From Epilithonimonas lactis (GTDB lineage Bacteria > Bacteroidota > Bacteroidia > Flavobacteriales > Weeksellaceae): a stretch of 64,000 nt of DNA. The position numbers and the translations under genes were made by a program. Under the pieces are notes generated by a model. That model worked only from the letters and a program-made list of their open reading frames with translations. It ran no database searches and was not told where the DNA came from. The stretch lies in assembly GCF_900110605.1 (NCBI RefSeq), contig NZ_FOFI01000007.1:62001-126000 (forward strand). Direction: 5' to 3'. This document shows positions 16,205 through 24,977 of the stretch, piece by piece (positions within the stretch are counted from its first letter, which is position 1; the number at the start of each line of letters is the position of its first letter).

Positions 16205-16558
16205 ATGGAAGCTGAGGAAATCCGAGAATATTGCTTAAGTAAAAAAGCAGTGACGGAAAGTTTTCCCTTTGACCTGGAAACCTTGGTGTTCAAAGTTGGT
16301 GGGAAGATGTTTCTTTTGATTTCCTTGGAACAACAGCCGGCAACATTCTCTGCCAAAGCTGATCCTGAATGGAGCGAGGAATTACGGGAAGAATTTTCTC
16401 AGATCAACGGTGCTTACCATATGAACAAGACGCATTGGAATTCAGTGGTTTGTGAAGGATTAAAGCAGGATTTGATTTTTCAATTGATTGACCATTCTTA
16501 TGATTTGGTCTTCAAATCTTTGACGAAGAAAATCAGAGAAGAAATCAACAATTCTTAA
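16205..16558 (+). CDS. MmcQ/YjbR family protein
   Basis: 117-residue single-domain protein of the MmcQ/YjbR family (double-wing DNA-binding-like fold). The typical opening EEIREYCLSKKAVTESFPF is followed by FKVGGKMFLLISL, then MNKTHWNSVVCEG and a C-terminal helix LIDHSYDLVFKSL. Family members are predicted to bind DNA but function is unproven. It converges with ribF, overlapping that gene's end by 4 bases on the opposite strand. Confidence 0.88.
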   Translation: MEAEEIREYCLSKKAVTESFPFDLETLVFKVGGKMFLLISLEQQPATFSAKADPEWSEELREEFSQINGAYHMNKTHWNSVVCEGLKQDLIFQLIDHSYDLVFKSLTKKIREEINNS

Positions 16559-17478
16559 AACTGAAATTCCTCAGTCAATCTTTTATCCAGATTCAACTTT
16601 TCAATAAGTTTCTCCAAACCTTCAAATTCAATCTCGTCGTGAAGATAATCCCTGAATTTTACAGTGATCTCTTTATCATAGATATCTTGGTCGAAATCCA
16701 AAATATAAACTTCCGTATGTAAAGTCTGATTTTCATTATCAACGGTTGGATTCGTTCCGATGCTCAGCATTCCTTTGTAGAAAGTCTTGTCAATCCAAAC
16801 TTCTACGATATAAGCGCCACTTTTCGGTAACAATTTATTAATCGGAACATCGATATTCGCCGTTGGATAACCGATCGTTCTACCCAATTTTTTTCCGTGA
16901 ATCACTTTTCCGGTCAAAGGATAATTGTAACCCAACATTTCGTTCGCATCCTTGATTCTACTTTCTGACAAAGCGATTCTGATTTTTGTAGAACTAATGT
17001 TCAAATCATTCTGCTGAACTGCTTCCAATTGATTCACTTTAAAATCTAGTTCGCTGGATAAAGATTTCAATAATTCAAAATTTCCGCTTTTATTTTTTCC
17101 GAAAGTATGGTCGTGACCGATGATGATGTGCTTTACATTCAGTTTGTCAACCAAAACCTGTTCACAGAATTCGATTCCCGTAAGATTTCTGAACTCTTCA
17201 TCAAAAGTTTTAAGGAAAATATTTTGGATTCCACTTTTTTCGAGCAATTCGAGCTTTTCTTCCAACGTGTTGAGCATTTTTACATCATCATTCGGATTGA
17301 GGAATTTTCTTGGATGTGGCCAGAAACTTAGAATGGCTGATTCCAAATCTTCATTTTTGGCGATTTCATTCAATGTATTAATAATATATAAATGCCCAAG
17401 ATGAACGCCGTCAAACATTCCTAAAGATAATGCCAGTGGGGTTTTGGAGTGGTATTCGTTGAAATCGGTGATGATTTT
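16555..17478 (-). CDS. ribF: Bifunctional riboflavin kinase/FAD synthetase
   Basis: About 307 residues. Converts riboflavin to FMN and FMN to FAD. The N-terminal nucleotidyltransferase domain has LGMFDGVHLGH, FWPHPRKF and IIGHDHTFGKNKSG with SSTKIR; the C-terminal kinase domain has GKVIHGKKLGRTIGYPTANI and GMLSIGTNPTV. No ATG exists at the family N-terminus. I prefer TTG 17478 (KIITDFNEYHS) because a longer TTG start at 17553 would be nearly at the predicted transcription start. It is divergent from atpD. Confidence 0.93.
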   Translation of the reverse strand, partial: KIITDFNEYHSKTPLALSLGMFDGVHLGHLYIINTLNEIAKNEDLESAILSFWPHPRKFLNPNDDVKMLNTLEEKLELLEKSGIQNIFLKTFDEEFRNLTGIEFCEQVLVDKLNVKHIIIGHDHTFGKNKSGNFELLKSLSSELDFKVNQLEAVQQNDLNISSTKIRIALSESRIKDANEMLGYNYPLTGKVIHGKKLGRTIGYPTANIDVPINKLLPKSGAYIVEVWIDKTFYKGMLSIGTNPTVDNENQTLHTEVYILDFDQDIYDKEITVKFRDYLHDEIEFEGLEKLIEKLNLDKRLTEEFQF

Positions 17479-17561
17479 CAAATGTTGAAATTTTTTGACA
17501 AAAAGTGATGCGTTTTGTCCGGCTAAAAATACACCTAAAAATGGTGTTGTCAATTGTTATG

Positions 17562-17569
17562 CAAATATG
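17562..17569 (-). promoter_or_regulatory. Candidate -7 element of ribF
   Basis: Minus strand reads CATATTTG, one mismatch from TAnnTTTG. It would place the mRNA start near 17555, inside the longest possible ribF frame, which favours the shorter TTG 17478 start. Confidence 0.45.
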
Positions 17570-17573
17570 ATAA

Positions 17574-19151
<1,578 letters not shown>

Positions 19152-19154
19152 CAA

Positions 19155-19228
19155 AGGACTAGAGACTTTTAGATGAGAGATGATAGACTTTTTTATTTGG
19201 TCTCATATCTCATATCTCTCAATCTTTT
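19155..19228. repeat. Imperfect inverted repeat between atpD and atpC
   Basis: GAGACTTTTAGATGAGAGAT on the left and TCTCATATCTCATATCTCTC on the right can pair imperfectly. A hairpin here could adjust the beta to epsilon ratio, but that is inference. Confidence 0.4.
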
Positions 19229-19241
19229 AATCTAATTTAAA

Positions 19242-19523
19242 ATGAATATAAAAATTTTAACTCCGGAATTTGTGATCTTTGAAGGCGAAGTAGAATCAGT
19301 TCTTCTTCCTGGAAAAAGCGGGCAATTCCAAATCTTTAAAAATCACGCGGCAATCGTTTCTGCTTTGGTTGGTGGAAAAGTAAAGATCTATACTGACAAA
19401 GTCAATGGTTCTTTCGAAAAATATTTGACCAAAGAAACAGAAGCAAAAAGCGCTTACTCTTACGAGATCAAAAGTGGTGTTTTAGAATTCAACAATGATA
19501 AAGGAATTATTCTTTGCGAGTAA
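19242..19523 (+). CDS. atpC: F1 ATP synthase subunit epsilon (short form)
   Basis: 93-residue epsilon subunit consisting only of the N-terminal beta sandwich (LTPEFVIFEGEVESVLLPGKSGQFQIFKNH in parts: EGEVESVLLPGKSG, then FQIFKNHAAIVSAL). The C-terminal two-helix domain that inhibits ATP hydrolysis in many bacteria is missing, which explains the length below the usual 130 or so. The short form is frequent in Bacteroidota. It follows atpD and ends before a strong terminator, consistent with a two-gene operon. Confidence 0.93.
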   Translation: MNIKILTPEFVIFEGEVESVLLPGKSGQFQIFKNHAAIVSALVGGKVKIYTDKVNGSFEKYLTKETEAKSAYSYEIKSGVLEFNNDKGIILCE

Positions 19524-19542
19524 TCATCCAATTCATATAGAT

Positions 19543-19578
19543 CAAAATCCCGAAAAGCAATTTTCGGGATTTTTTTGT
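19543..19578 (+). terminator. Intrinsic terminator of the atpD-atpC operon
   Basis: AAATCCCGAAAA pairs with TTTTCGGGATTT around a 4-base loop, followed by a T run. Confidence 0.85.
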
Positions 19579-19627
19579 TTTAAGTTTTAAAATTTGATTA
19601 ATGTAGAAAGAGAAAAAGTTTTGAAAT

Positions 19628-19725
19628 TATTTGGGCAGCTTTATCCGCCTTCGGTTCCCAATCTTTTTGCCGGCGCTTTTCCAGCTACAAAAAGGATTTC
19701 CACTCAAGTCGGGCTGCAGCTTCGC
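19628..19725 (+). repeat. Dispersed intergenic repeat, copy B
   Basis: Block order ATTTGGGCAGCTTTATCCG, TTCGGTTCCCAATCTTTTT, GCCGGCGCTTTTCCAGC, AAAAAGGATTTCCACTCAAG, CGGGCTGC. It is very close to the reverse complement of copy C (45544-45642). It occupies the 331-base gap between atpC and the radical SAM gene, after the operon terminator, and has no coding frame. Confidence 0.78.
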
Positions 19726-19804
19726 AAAATCGAACATTTGTCTTTAGATTCACATTTTCCATAAAATCAAAGTTCCCAAAAACACAATTTTCATATCACT
19801 GAAA

Positions 19805-19851
19805 GTCCCAAAGGGACGACCGATTTCCCAGCATAGGAATTTATTCCTATG
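19805..19851. terminator. Two small palindromes at the 3' end of the radical SAM gene
   Basis: GTCCCAAAGGGAC (19805-19817) and CATAGGAATTTATTCC (extending to 19851) each self-pair. They lie 4 bases beyond the minus-strand stop codon. They may terminate or stabilise that transcript, or be a dispersed palindromic element; there is no strong T tract. Confidence 0.45.
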
Positions 19852-19854
19852 AGA

Positions 19855-22047
19855 CTAAAGCGAAAGGATCACCCCATTTTCCTTCAATTGTTGCATAGGT
19901 TTCGAAAACCAGAACAATTCAAAATCTTCAAAGCTATTTTCAAAATCAGTTTTCAGTTGCAACAAACTCAATTTCTTTCCATTTTCGATTGCGTTTTCAT
20001 TTAGGATTCTAATTAGCCAATGCGCTTGTTCCTTAGCCAATTCAATCTTCAAAATATTGGTTTTCAAATGAAAAGTCAATTTTGATAACTTCCACGAATT
20101 TCCTTTTTTAGTTTTAATAAAATCTTCAGCAATCACATTTTTCTCCAAGAAAACAACTTTCGAATTTGGCTTAAAACTAAAATTATCTTCCTCCAAAAGC
20201 GAGTCGTGAATATAATCCGGATAAATCGTAGTTCTCGGGATCTTAAAATCAAACCAGCTTTGCAACGGCATTTCGAAATTAATTCCGTGCATATAGTTGA
20301 ACAAGGATTTCTTCAATCCAAAACTAAATTTACTATGATCAATTCCCGTTTTATCGGTAAAATCAATGTCATTATTAGCGAACAAAATTTCCTGCTTCAC
20401 TGGGATCACACCATATTCCTCAGGATTGATTCCGACAGGCGAATGTGCGGTCATCGCAAACTGATGCCAAAATCCACTCTGCAAAATTCCCATTTCGAAT
20501 AACTGGCGCACCATTTCCAAAGAATCCACCGTTTCCTGAACTGTCTGAGTTGGGTAGCCATACATCAAATAAGCGTGAACCATTATTCCAGACTCTGTGA
20601 AATTTCTTGTCACTCTTGCGACTTGATCGACGGAAACGCCTTTGTCTATTAGTTTTAATAATCGGTCACTTGCGACTTCCAATCCACCGGAAACAGCTAC
20701 ACAACCAGAAATCTTTAGTAGAAAACATAAATCCTGAGTGAAACTTTTTTCAAATCTAATGTTCGTCCACCAAGTCACAACGAGATTTCTTCTCAGAATT
20801 TCCAATGCTACTTCACGCATCAAAGCTGGAGGTGCAGCTTCATCCACAAAATGAAAACCTGTTTCGCCAGTTGTTGCAATTAGTTCTTCCATTCTGTCAA
20901 CCAGAATTTTTGCGGAAACTGGCTCGTAAAGTCTGATGTAATCGAGTGAAATATCGCAAAAGGTACATTTTCCCCAATAGCAACCGTGCGCCATTGTGAG
21001 CTTGTTCCATCGGCCATCGCTCCACAAACTGTGCATTGGATTGGCAATCTCGATGACGGAAATATATTGGTCTAATTGCAAATCAAAATAATCAGGCGTT
21101 CCGACTTGTGCTTGTTTATAATCGTGTTTTGTAGAATTATTTTTATAAGTAACTTCTTCGTTTTCAATTAGGAAAGTACGTTTTAAAGTAGCCTCAAAAT
21201 CCTCTGTCTGACAAACATTCTCATAAACGAGTTCAAGAGGCAATTCGCCGTCATCCAAAGTGATGAAATCCACAAATTCAAAAACCCGTTTGTCCTTGAC
21301 CTCACGAAGTTCTGTATTTGGAAAACCACCACCCATCGCAGTTTTGATGTGCGAATAATGTTCTTTGATGAATTTGGCACATCTAAACGCTGAATATAAA
21401 TTCCCAGGAAAAGGGACAGAAAAACAAACCAATTTCGGCTGAACCAATTCCAACTTTTCTTGAAGAATATCCAACGTGAAATCATCTGTAAAAGTCTGAT
21501 CATCATTTAATTTTGAATATAATTCATCAAAAGAATTCGCACTTTTTCCCAATCGTTCTGCATATCTGCTGAAACCAAAATCCGAATCCACATTTTCAAC
21601 AATGTAATCTGAAAGATCTTCCAAATACAACGTTGCCAAATGTTTCGCTTTGTCCTGCAAACCCATATTTCCAAAAGCAAATTCCATATCATCCAACTGA
21701 TTGAAACGGGAAGCTTCCGGCAGAAAATTCATTGAACAGATTTGTCGCGCTAAAGTTGGATTTTTATTTTGTAGAAAAAGAATGACCTGATCGATCGTTT
21801 TGATGTATTCATCTCGTAAAGCAAAAATACGCTGAGAATTTTCTGAGATATTTTTAATATCAATTTCCTTGGAAAAAACTTTCTGAATCCCTTCTTTTGA
21901 AAACAACTGCAAGATCACTTCAATCCCCAAATCGATTTGATAGCTTGATATATTTTTGGTATTCAAAAAACCTTTGATATAAGCCGTCGCCGGATAAGGC
22001 GTGTTGAGTTGCGTGAAAGGAGGCGTGATGAGAAGAATATCTTTCAA
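19855..22047 (-). CDS. B12-binding-domain radical SAM protein
   Basis: 730-residue protein. Residues 1-300 fit a cobalamin-binding-type domain (LLITPPFTQLNTPYPATAYI; AMGGGFPNTELRE; FITLDDGELPLE). The radical SAM core follows with cysteines 356, 361 and 364 (HGCYWGKCTFCDIS), so spacing is CX4CX2C rather than the classic CX3CX2C. Downstream are FVDEAAPPALM, GGLEVASDRLLKLIDKG and YLMYGYPTQT, all typical of the core. Such enzymes use SAM, a 4Fe-4S cluster and often cobalamin for methylation or rearrangement. Substrate is unknown; no biosynthetic cluster surrounds it. Confidence 0.88.
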   Translation of the reverse strand: MKDILLITPPFTQLNTPYPATAYIKGFLNTKNISSYQIDLGIEVILQLFSKEGIQKVFSKEIDIKNISENSQRIFALRDEYIKTIDQVILFLQNKNPTLARQICSMNFLPEASRFNQLDDMEFAFGNMGLQDKAKHLATLYLEDLSDYIVENVDSDFGFSRYAERLGKSANSFDELYSKLNDDQTFTDDFTLDILQEKLELVQPKLVCFSVPFPGNLYSAFRCAKFIKEHYSHIKTAMGGGFPNTELREVKDKRVFEFVDFITLDDGELPLELVYENVCQTEDFEATLKRTFLIENEEVTYKNNSTKHDYKQAQVGTPDYFDLQLDQYISVIEIANPMHSLWSDGRWNKLTMAHGCYWGKCTFCDISLDYIRLYEPVSAKILVDRMEELIATTGETGFHFVDEAAPPALMREVALEILRRNLVVTWWTNIRFEKSFTQDLCFLLKISGCVAVSGGLEVASDRLLKLIDKGVSVDQVARVTRNFTESGIMVHAYLMYGYPTQTVQETVDSLEMVRQLFEMGILQSGFWHQFAMTAHSPVGINPEEYGVIPVKQEILFANNDIDFTDKTGIDHSKFSFGLKKSLFNYMHGINFEMPLQSWFDFKIPRTTIYPDYIHDSLLEEDNFSFKPNSKVVFLEKNVIAEDFIKTKKGNSWKLSKLTFHLKTNILKIELAKEQAHWLIRILNENAIENGKKLSLLQLKTDFENSFEDFELFWFSKPMQQLKENGVILSL

Positions 22048-22236
22048 AAGAAATTTTTTGCAAAGATAAGTTTTCTAAAATTTGAAAATCGAAGATTATT
22101 TGAGAACAAAAATTTATTACAGAATATCTTAACAAAAAAGTCAAAAAATATATGTGAGTCATTTGAGCTTTCAAGAAATAAAAAGATGAATACTTTTAAA
22201 TTTTCTTTCGTGACTTTTGTGGTTCAAATTTTAAAA

Positions 22237-22755
22237 CTAATTTTCAAACGTTTCAAAAGATCCATCCTCATAGAAAAACACAATTCTTTTAACATTTTTC
22301 TTTTTCGAATCTTGTTTTTGAATGGAATTTTCTAATGGCTGAGAATCGGATAAAATATTTTTTTCAGCTTCTTGTGAAGAAATATTGGAATCTCGCGATT
22401 TTGGTTTTTCTGTTTTATCTTCACTTTCGGTAACGCCAAAATTCTCATCGTTGATCAAAGAAAAGAGATCTGGTAATGACGGTTTTTTCTTTTCTACAAT
22501 TTCTGGCTTTTCTTCGTCAACAGATTCAGGTCCTTTTTCTGAAATTAGCATTTCACCTTCACCTGTAATGAGCCAATCCCATTCGAATTTTGGAAACGCC
22601 GTTTTTATTTTGGTGATAAAATCGAGAGAAGGTTTGTTACGTCCAGAAATGATATGAGAAATGCTTGAACGTTGCACACCAATTTCTTCCGCAAATTCTG
22701 CTGGCGTCAGCTCCGAATACTCGATTACTTTTGTAAATCTATCAGTGAATTCCAT
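22237..22755 (-). CDS. XRE-family transcriptional regulator
   Basis: 172-residue regulator. Residues 1-65 are a Cro/C1-type helix-turn-helix (SELTPAEFAEEIGVQRSSISHIISGRNKPSLDF in parts: LTPAEFAEEIGV, RSSISHIISGRNKPS), followed by WDWLITGEGEML. Residues 75-150 are acidic, Ser- and Lys-rich and probably disordered, ending with a short FFYEDGSFETFEN tail. I recall such regulators in flavobacterial genomes but no target is known. Three TTACA-N2-TGTAA-like palindromes lie directly upstream and may be its operators. Confidence 0.85.
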   Translation of the reverse strand: MEFTDRFTKVIEYSELTPAEFAEEIGVQRSSISHIISGRNKPSLDFITKIKTAFPKFEWDWLITGEGEMLISEKGPESVDEEKPEIVEKKKPSLPDLFSLINDENFGVTESEDKTEKPKSRDSNISSQEAEKNILSDSQPLENSIQKQDSKKKNVKRIVFFYEDGSFETFEN

Positions 22756-22756
22756 T

Positions 22757-22824
22757 TCACAAATGTAATGAATAAGATTTTAAATTCTGTTACATTTGTA
22801 TATCTTAATTGTTTACATTTGTAA
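22757..22824. promoter_or_regulatory. Three palindromic operator-like sites upstream of the XRE gene
   Basis: Sites at 22757-22768 (TCACAAATGTAA), 22790-22801 (TTACATTTGTAT) and 22813-22824 (TTACATTTGTAA) fit TTACA-N2-TGTAA with at most one mismatch. The first ends 2 bases from the ATG. Each also contains TACATTTG on one strand, matching the -7 box, so promoter and operator functions may overlap. Binding by the adjacent XRE protein is inference. Confidence 0.55.
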
Positions 22825-22887
22825 TATAGATTAAATACAACAAAACCTTCTGTAAATCAATTAATTATATTTACGAAAATGTATTTT

Positions 22888-22995
22888 TGTGGATAAGTCA
22901 ACTTTATTAACCTTTTAAATTTCTCTTTCTAACCATGAAATAGACAATTGTGGATAAGAAGACAAATACAATCATTCCTAAAATAATTATCCACA
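22888..22995. other. Cluster of three DnaA-box matches
   Basis: Exact TTATCCACA occurs at 22888-22896 (minus), 22949-22957 (minus) and 22987-22995 (plus), in an AT-rich gene-free stretch. The identity with the DnaA box is plain. Whether it is an origin, a DnaA-titration site or chance is open. Genes on both sides mostly point towards this region, which is unlike an origin. Confidence 0.5.
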
Positions 22996-23017
22996 ATTTA
23001 TTAATTTTATGGGCTGA

Positions 23018-23563
23018 TTATAAGTACTTAATTTCCTGATTTAGTCTAATAATTTTCCGGTTTGGCTGATTAAAAGTATCATCAAGAACAATTTCAAAGT
23101 CATCACTATTGGTAATTTTTGAGCTTTCAAGCTTTAATTTTTGCTGATATTCCTTACTGAGAATATCTAATGTTTGGAGTTCATCAGCAGAAATATCTGA
23201 AAGTTTTTTTGTGTAAAGACAGTGTTCAGAAAATAGAAATCCAGTATCGGGTTCGTAGAAAGCAAAGATCAGATATTGATTCTTTTCATTTAAAATCACG
23301 TCGCAAGAGCGAAGTTGTGAGCCAAAAAGAGTAGCTTGATCGGTGTAATATCCATCGTAATTATTCCCTTTGTAGATTTTCTCTATCTTAACTTTGCTAA
23401 GATAATTATCTAAAGTTTTAAAACCAGAGGGTGTTCTATGAACTTCGAAAACACTTCCTATAAAAACAAGATCTGCACTTTCAAATGAGCTTTTCAGACT
23501 AACATTATCACATTTACATGCAAGAATATTAATCGAAAGTAAAAGTGCAAACAGCGTTTTCAT
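23018..23563 (-). CDS. Exported NTR/TIMP-like protein
   Basis: 181-residue exported protein. A signal peptide ends at Cys16 in ILACKC, which may be a lipobox or the N-terminal cysteine of a netrin-like (NTR/TIMP) domain. The following CDNVSLKSSFESADLVFIGSVFEVH pattern (in parts: SLKSSFESADLVFIGSV) is the typical opening of bacterial TIMP-like domains. Further cysteines near 80 and 115 may form disulphides. No bacterial function is established. The terC-like gene is upstream in the same direction by 15 bases, so they may be cotranscribed. Confidence 0.65.
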   Translation of the reverse strand: MKTLFALLLSINILACKCDNVSLKSSFESADLVFIGSVFEVHRTPSGFKTLDNYLSKVKIEKIYKGNNYDGYYTDQATLFGSQLRSCDVILNEKNQYLIFAFYEPDTGFLFSEHCLYTKKLSDISADELQTLDILSKEYQQKLKLESSKITNSDDFEIVLDDTFNQPNRKIIRLNQEIKYL

Positions 23564-23578
23564 TTAGCTTGTTTTAAA

Positions 23579-24637
23579 CTAAGACTCGATATGGGGCGTC
23601 TTCTTTTCCGGAAACATCAGCGAAATAGCAATACTTAAAAATAGGATAGATACAATCACAATCAATGAATGTGAAGTGGTGAAACCGATGTCATCCAAAT
23701 AGTGGTGGAAGATCATTTTGAGACCGATAAACGTCAGCAATGCAGCCAAACCGACCTTCAAGAATCGAAACTTATTCACAATTCCAGCCAGCAAGAAGAA
23801 CATGGACCTTAAACCAATGATCGCAAAAATGTTTGAGAAGAAAACGATGTAAGGATCCTTCGTAATTGAGAATATCGCTGGAATACTATCCACAGCGAAT
23901 ATCAGATCTGTAAATTCTACGATGATCAACACCAAAAATAATGGTGTCATCTTTTTGATTCCATCGATGACCACGAAAAATTTGTTGCCCACAAACTGGT
24001 TATGAACTTTGAAATGTTTCTGCGCAAACTTCACCACTGGATGATGCTGCGGATCGATCTCATCATCTTTATTACGTTCGATGTACATTTTGATTCCCGT
24101 ATAGACTAGGAACGCTCCAAAGACGTACATGATCCATTCAAACTTCTGGATCAATGCTGCTCCTATAAATATGAATAAGAATCTCATCACGATGGCTCCG
24201 AAAATTCCCCAGAACAAAACGCGGTGATAATTCCTCGGCGCTACACCGAAGCCACTAAAGACTAGCAGTATCACAAATATATTATCTATAGAAAGTGCGT
24301 ACTCCACAAGATATCCAGTCAGAAACTCCAAACCTAGATTTTTGTCATATAACATAAGACTGTGTTCCAGGTTTCCAGGAATGATCTTGACAGGATGTTT
24401 ATGTTTTGTGACAATTTCCTGCAATCGCTCCATACTGTCGATCCCATGAATATGATGACCAAAATAAGTAAGTAAGATGTAAAAGCCCAAAGAGAGTAGG
24501 ATAATGAAGACACTCATCAGTCCGGCCTGTTTCAGTGAAACTGCTGCATCTTTCTTGTTGAAAATTCCTAGGTCGAGTAGGAGTAGGGCGATGATAAATA
24601 TTAAGAATCCAGATAGGAATAAGATCTCGTTGCTCAT
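23579..24637 (-). CDS. TerC/Alx-family membrane protein
   Basis: 352-residue integral membrane protein of the TerC family with about nine hydrophobic segments. Conserved acidic motifs are seen as EYALSIDNIFVILLVF, VEFTDLIFAVDSIPAIFSITKDP (in parts: EFTDLIFAVDSIPA) and the IGLRSMFFLLAG loop. E. coli Alx of this family exports manganese, and other members load metal onto secreted enzymes; which applies here is unknown. A TATTTTTG promoter box lies at 24654-24661. No yybP-ykoY riboswitch is visible in its short leader. Confidence 0.92.
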   Translation of the reverse strand: MSNEILFLSGFLIFIIALLLLDLGIFNKKDAAVSLKQAGLMSVFIILLSLGFYILLTYFGHHIHGIDSMERLQEIVTKHKHPVKIIPGNLEHSLMLYDKNLGLEFLTGYLVEYALSIDNIFVILLVFSGFGVAPRNYHRVLFWGIFGAIVMRFLFIFIGAALIQKFEWIMYVFGAFLVYTGIKMYIERNKDDEIDPQHHPVVKFAQKHFKVHNQFVGNKFFVVIDGIKKMTPLFLVLIIVEFTDLIFAVDSIPAIFSITKDPYIVFFSNIFAIIGLRSMFFLLAGIVNKFRFLKVGLAALLTFIGLKMIFHHYLDDIGFTTSHSLIVIVSILFLSIAISLMFPEKKTPHIES

Positions 24638-24653
24638 TTGTTAGTAATTGGAG

Positions 24654-24699
24654 CAAAAATAAGGAATTTATTATGAATTAAGGCTTTATACATTTGTAA
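24654..24699 (-). promoter_or_regulatory. TerC-like gene promoter with palindrome
   Basis: The minus strand has TATTTTTG (24661-24654), an exact -7 box, 17 bases before the ATG. A palindrome ATACA-TT-TGTAA (24688-24699) lies about 27 bases upstream of it, matching the XRE-region sites with one mismatch. This 340-base divergent gap otherwise shows only AT-rich sequence. Confidence 0.5.
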
Positions 24700-24911
24700 A
24701 ATAGGCAAAATCAGCACAAAAATAATGTTTAGTTATTTGACGAACAAATGGTAGCATTTGGCTAAAATCGCTATTAAAGTAAATTTAAAAATACGCTTTA
24801 AATAAATAATTTTAAAATCTGATAATCAATTAGTTATAAAATTAAAATACGATTATATCAATCCACAAAATAATTAACAGACAAAGTGACATTTCGGCTT
24901 GTTTGATAATA

Positions 24912-24956
24912 TTACAAATGTAAATTGATTTTATTTGAGATTAAATCTTACTTTTG
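24912..24956 (+). promoter_or_regulatory. M14 peptidase promoter with palindrome
   Basis: TTACAAATGTAA (24912-24923), a perfect TTACA-N2-TGTAA palindrome, is followed by a -33 TTG (24925-24927) and, 21 bases on, a -7 box TACTTTTG (24949-24956). ATG is at 24978. The palindrome abuts the -33 element, a usual place for an operator. Confidence 0.6.
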
Positions 24957-24977
24957 TGAAAATCTAAATCAGTTGTA

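Noticed and set aside
22009-22335. Plus-strand frame between the radical SAM and XRE genes
   Set aside because: Low-complexity Lys/Phe/Asn-rich translation of AT-rich sequence, overlapping both neighbours; no family features.
22888-22995. Calling the DnaA boxes a replication origin
   Set aside because: No dnaA, gidA or other origin-linked gene is near, and flanking genes mostly converge on the region instead of diverging. Kept only as a DnaA-box cluster.
24638-24977. Manganese riboswitch upstream of the TerC-like gene
   Set aside because: The predicted leader is only about 10 bases long, too short for a yybP-ykoY element, and no matching conserved loops are seen.
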